A stretch of 13,125 nt of DNA. Source: Acidobacterium sp. Lineage in GTDB: Bacteria > Acidobacteriota > Terriglobia > Terriglobales > Acidobacteriaceae. Shown here in pieces: positions 12,632 through 13,125 of the stretch (position 1 is its first letter; the number at the start of each line of letters is the position of its first letter). Position numbers and translations under genes: made by a program. The stretch lies in the NCBI GenBank assembly GCA_003152595.1, contig PMAM01000231.1, forward strand, positions 2,323 to 15,447, read 5' to 3'. A model generated the notes under the pieces. The model was not told where the DNA came from. It saw only the letters and a program-made list of their open reading frames with translations, and searched no databases.

Positions 12632-12652
12632 GGGAGCGGGGAGCGGGGACGC
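12632..12652. repeat. G-rich heptamer repeat, 3 copies
   Basis: GGGAGCG, GGGAGCG, GGGACGC start at 12632, 12639 and 12646, two bases after the stop of the ABC permease. This is the same unit as the arrays at 2426 and 8714. No T-rich terminator accompanies it. Confidence 0.6.
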
Positions 12653-12748
12653 TGATAACGAATACTACATAGGAACCCTTTGCGGGCGTGCGGTGTCCAA
12701 TTGGGCATCGGTGCGGCGCCGGTGCGAGCCGGCGGCTGCGGGGGCGAG

Positions 12749-13125
12749 ATGAGAGCAGCGGACACTCCTGCGAAGGCCTGGGGGTTGTACCTGAGCGGGC
12801 TGCTGGCGGCGATGGTGGCGGCGGTGTGGATGCGGCCACCAGGTGTGGGGCACTCATTTGGGCGAGCGGTTGCGGTTGCAGCCGTGTGGATGGCTGCGAC
12901 GGTGCTGGCCGGTGCTGCCGGCCTGAGTGTTGGGGAGAGCTTTCTCGAGGGACGGCCGGCGTATCCGCGGATGAACTTTGTGGTGGGGGCGGCGGCGACG
13001 TGGGTGCTGCTTCCGCCGATGCTGCTGTGCTGGGTGCGAGGATCGGGGTGGGCGACGGCGATAAGTGCGGTTGCGGGCGCGGTGATGGCGGCATGCGTGT
13101 GGGGGAGGACGCCGAGGGTTGACCT
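12749..13125 (+). CDS. N-terminal part of an unidentified polytopic membrane protein
   Basis: The frame is open from ATG 12749 to the window end (125 codons and two bases). The protein starts MRAADTPAKAWGLYLSGLL. Likely membrane helices lie at about residues 13-28, 40-61, 75-95 and 102-118. A short hydrophilic loop, GESFLEGRPAYPRMN, lies between helices 2 and 3. Codon use and orientation match the efflux operon, but a 119-base gap with a heptamer repeat separates them, so cotranscription is uncertain. A GGGGGCGAG stretch precedes the ATG; in-frame GTG 12722 and TTG 12701 are less likely starts. I do not recognise the family and assign no function. Confidence 0.6.
   Translation, partial: MRAADTPAKAWGLYLSGLLAAMVAAVWMRPPGVGHSFGRAVAVAAVWMAATVLAGAAGLSVGESFLEGRPAYPRMNFVVGAAATWVLLPPMLLCWVRGSGWATAISAVAGAVMAACVWGRTPRVD

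Overview
This window is high-GC bacterial chromosomal DNA with strongly G-ending codon use. The gene content points to an Acidobacteriota genome, probably Terriglobia/Acidobacteriaceae. Three marker families support this: a secreted VWA protein of the VWFA-related acidobacterial type, two large MacB-like permeases of the acidobacterial duplicated orphan permease (ADOP) type, and a small PadR regulator directly upstream of one of them. The assignment rests on recognising families, not on a search.

Layout, left to right. Positions 1-147 hold the basic C-terminal tail of an unidentified gene, which overlaps the TTG start of the secreted VWA protein (144-1082). A small two-helix membrane protein (1162-1533) converges on a methyltransferase-like gene on the minus strand (1728-2378), with a hairpin between them. 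A gap of about 630 bp (2379-3011) has no convincing protein gene. It holds heptamer and 12-mer repeats, a palindrome, and a strong plus-strand intrinsic terminator with no protein gene in front of it. The first ADOP gene (3012-5450, +) converges, with a 29 bp gap, on a second, longer ADOP gene (5480-8239, -), which is cotranscribed behind padR (8269-8598, -).

A divergent control region follows (8599-8864). Its padR side carries three operator-like palindromes at exact 30 bp spacing. Its middle carries a G-rich heptamer array. Its right side carries a TetR-type operator whose centre is the likely -10 box. From there a tightly coupled operon runs rightward: tetR (8865-9458), a HlyD/YbhG-type membrane fusion protein (9455-10582), an ABC ATPase (10579-11508) and an ABC-2 permease (11505-12629). 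All three junctions are ATGA overlaps. Together they look like a self-regulated drug/xenobiotic efflux pump. A new membrane protein (12749 onward) is cut off by the window end.

The least expected signals are not in the genes. They are (i) the triple 30-bp-phased palindromic array before padR, (ii) G-rich period-7 repeats (GGGAGCN) recurring in several intergenic gaps, and (iii) the orphan terminator at 2738-2776, which suggests a small RNA or attenuated leader before the first ADOP gene. No rRNA, tRNA, insertion sequence or CRISPR array was seen.
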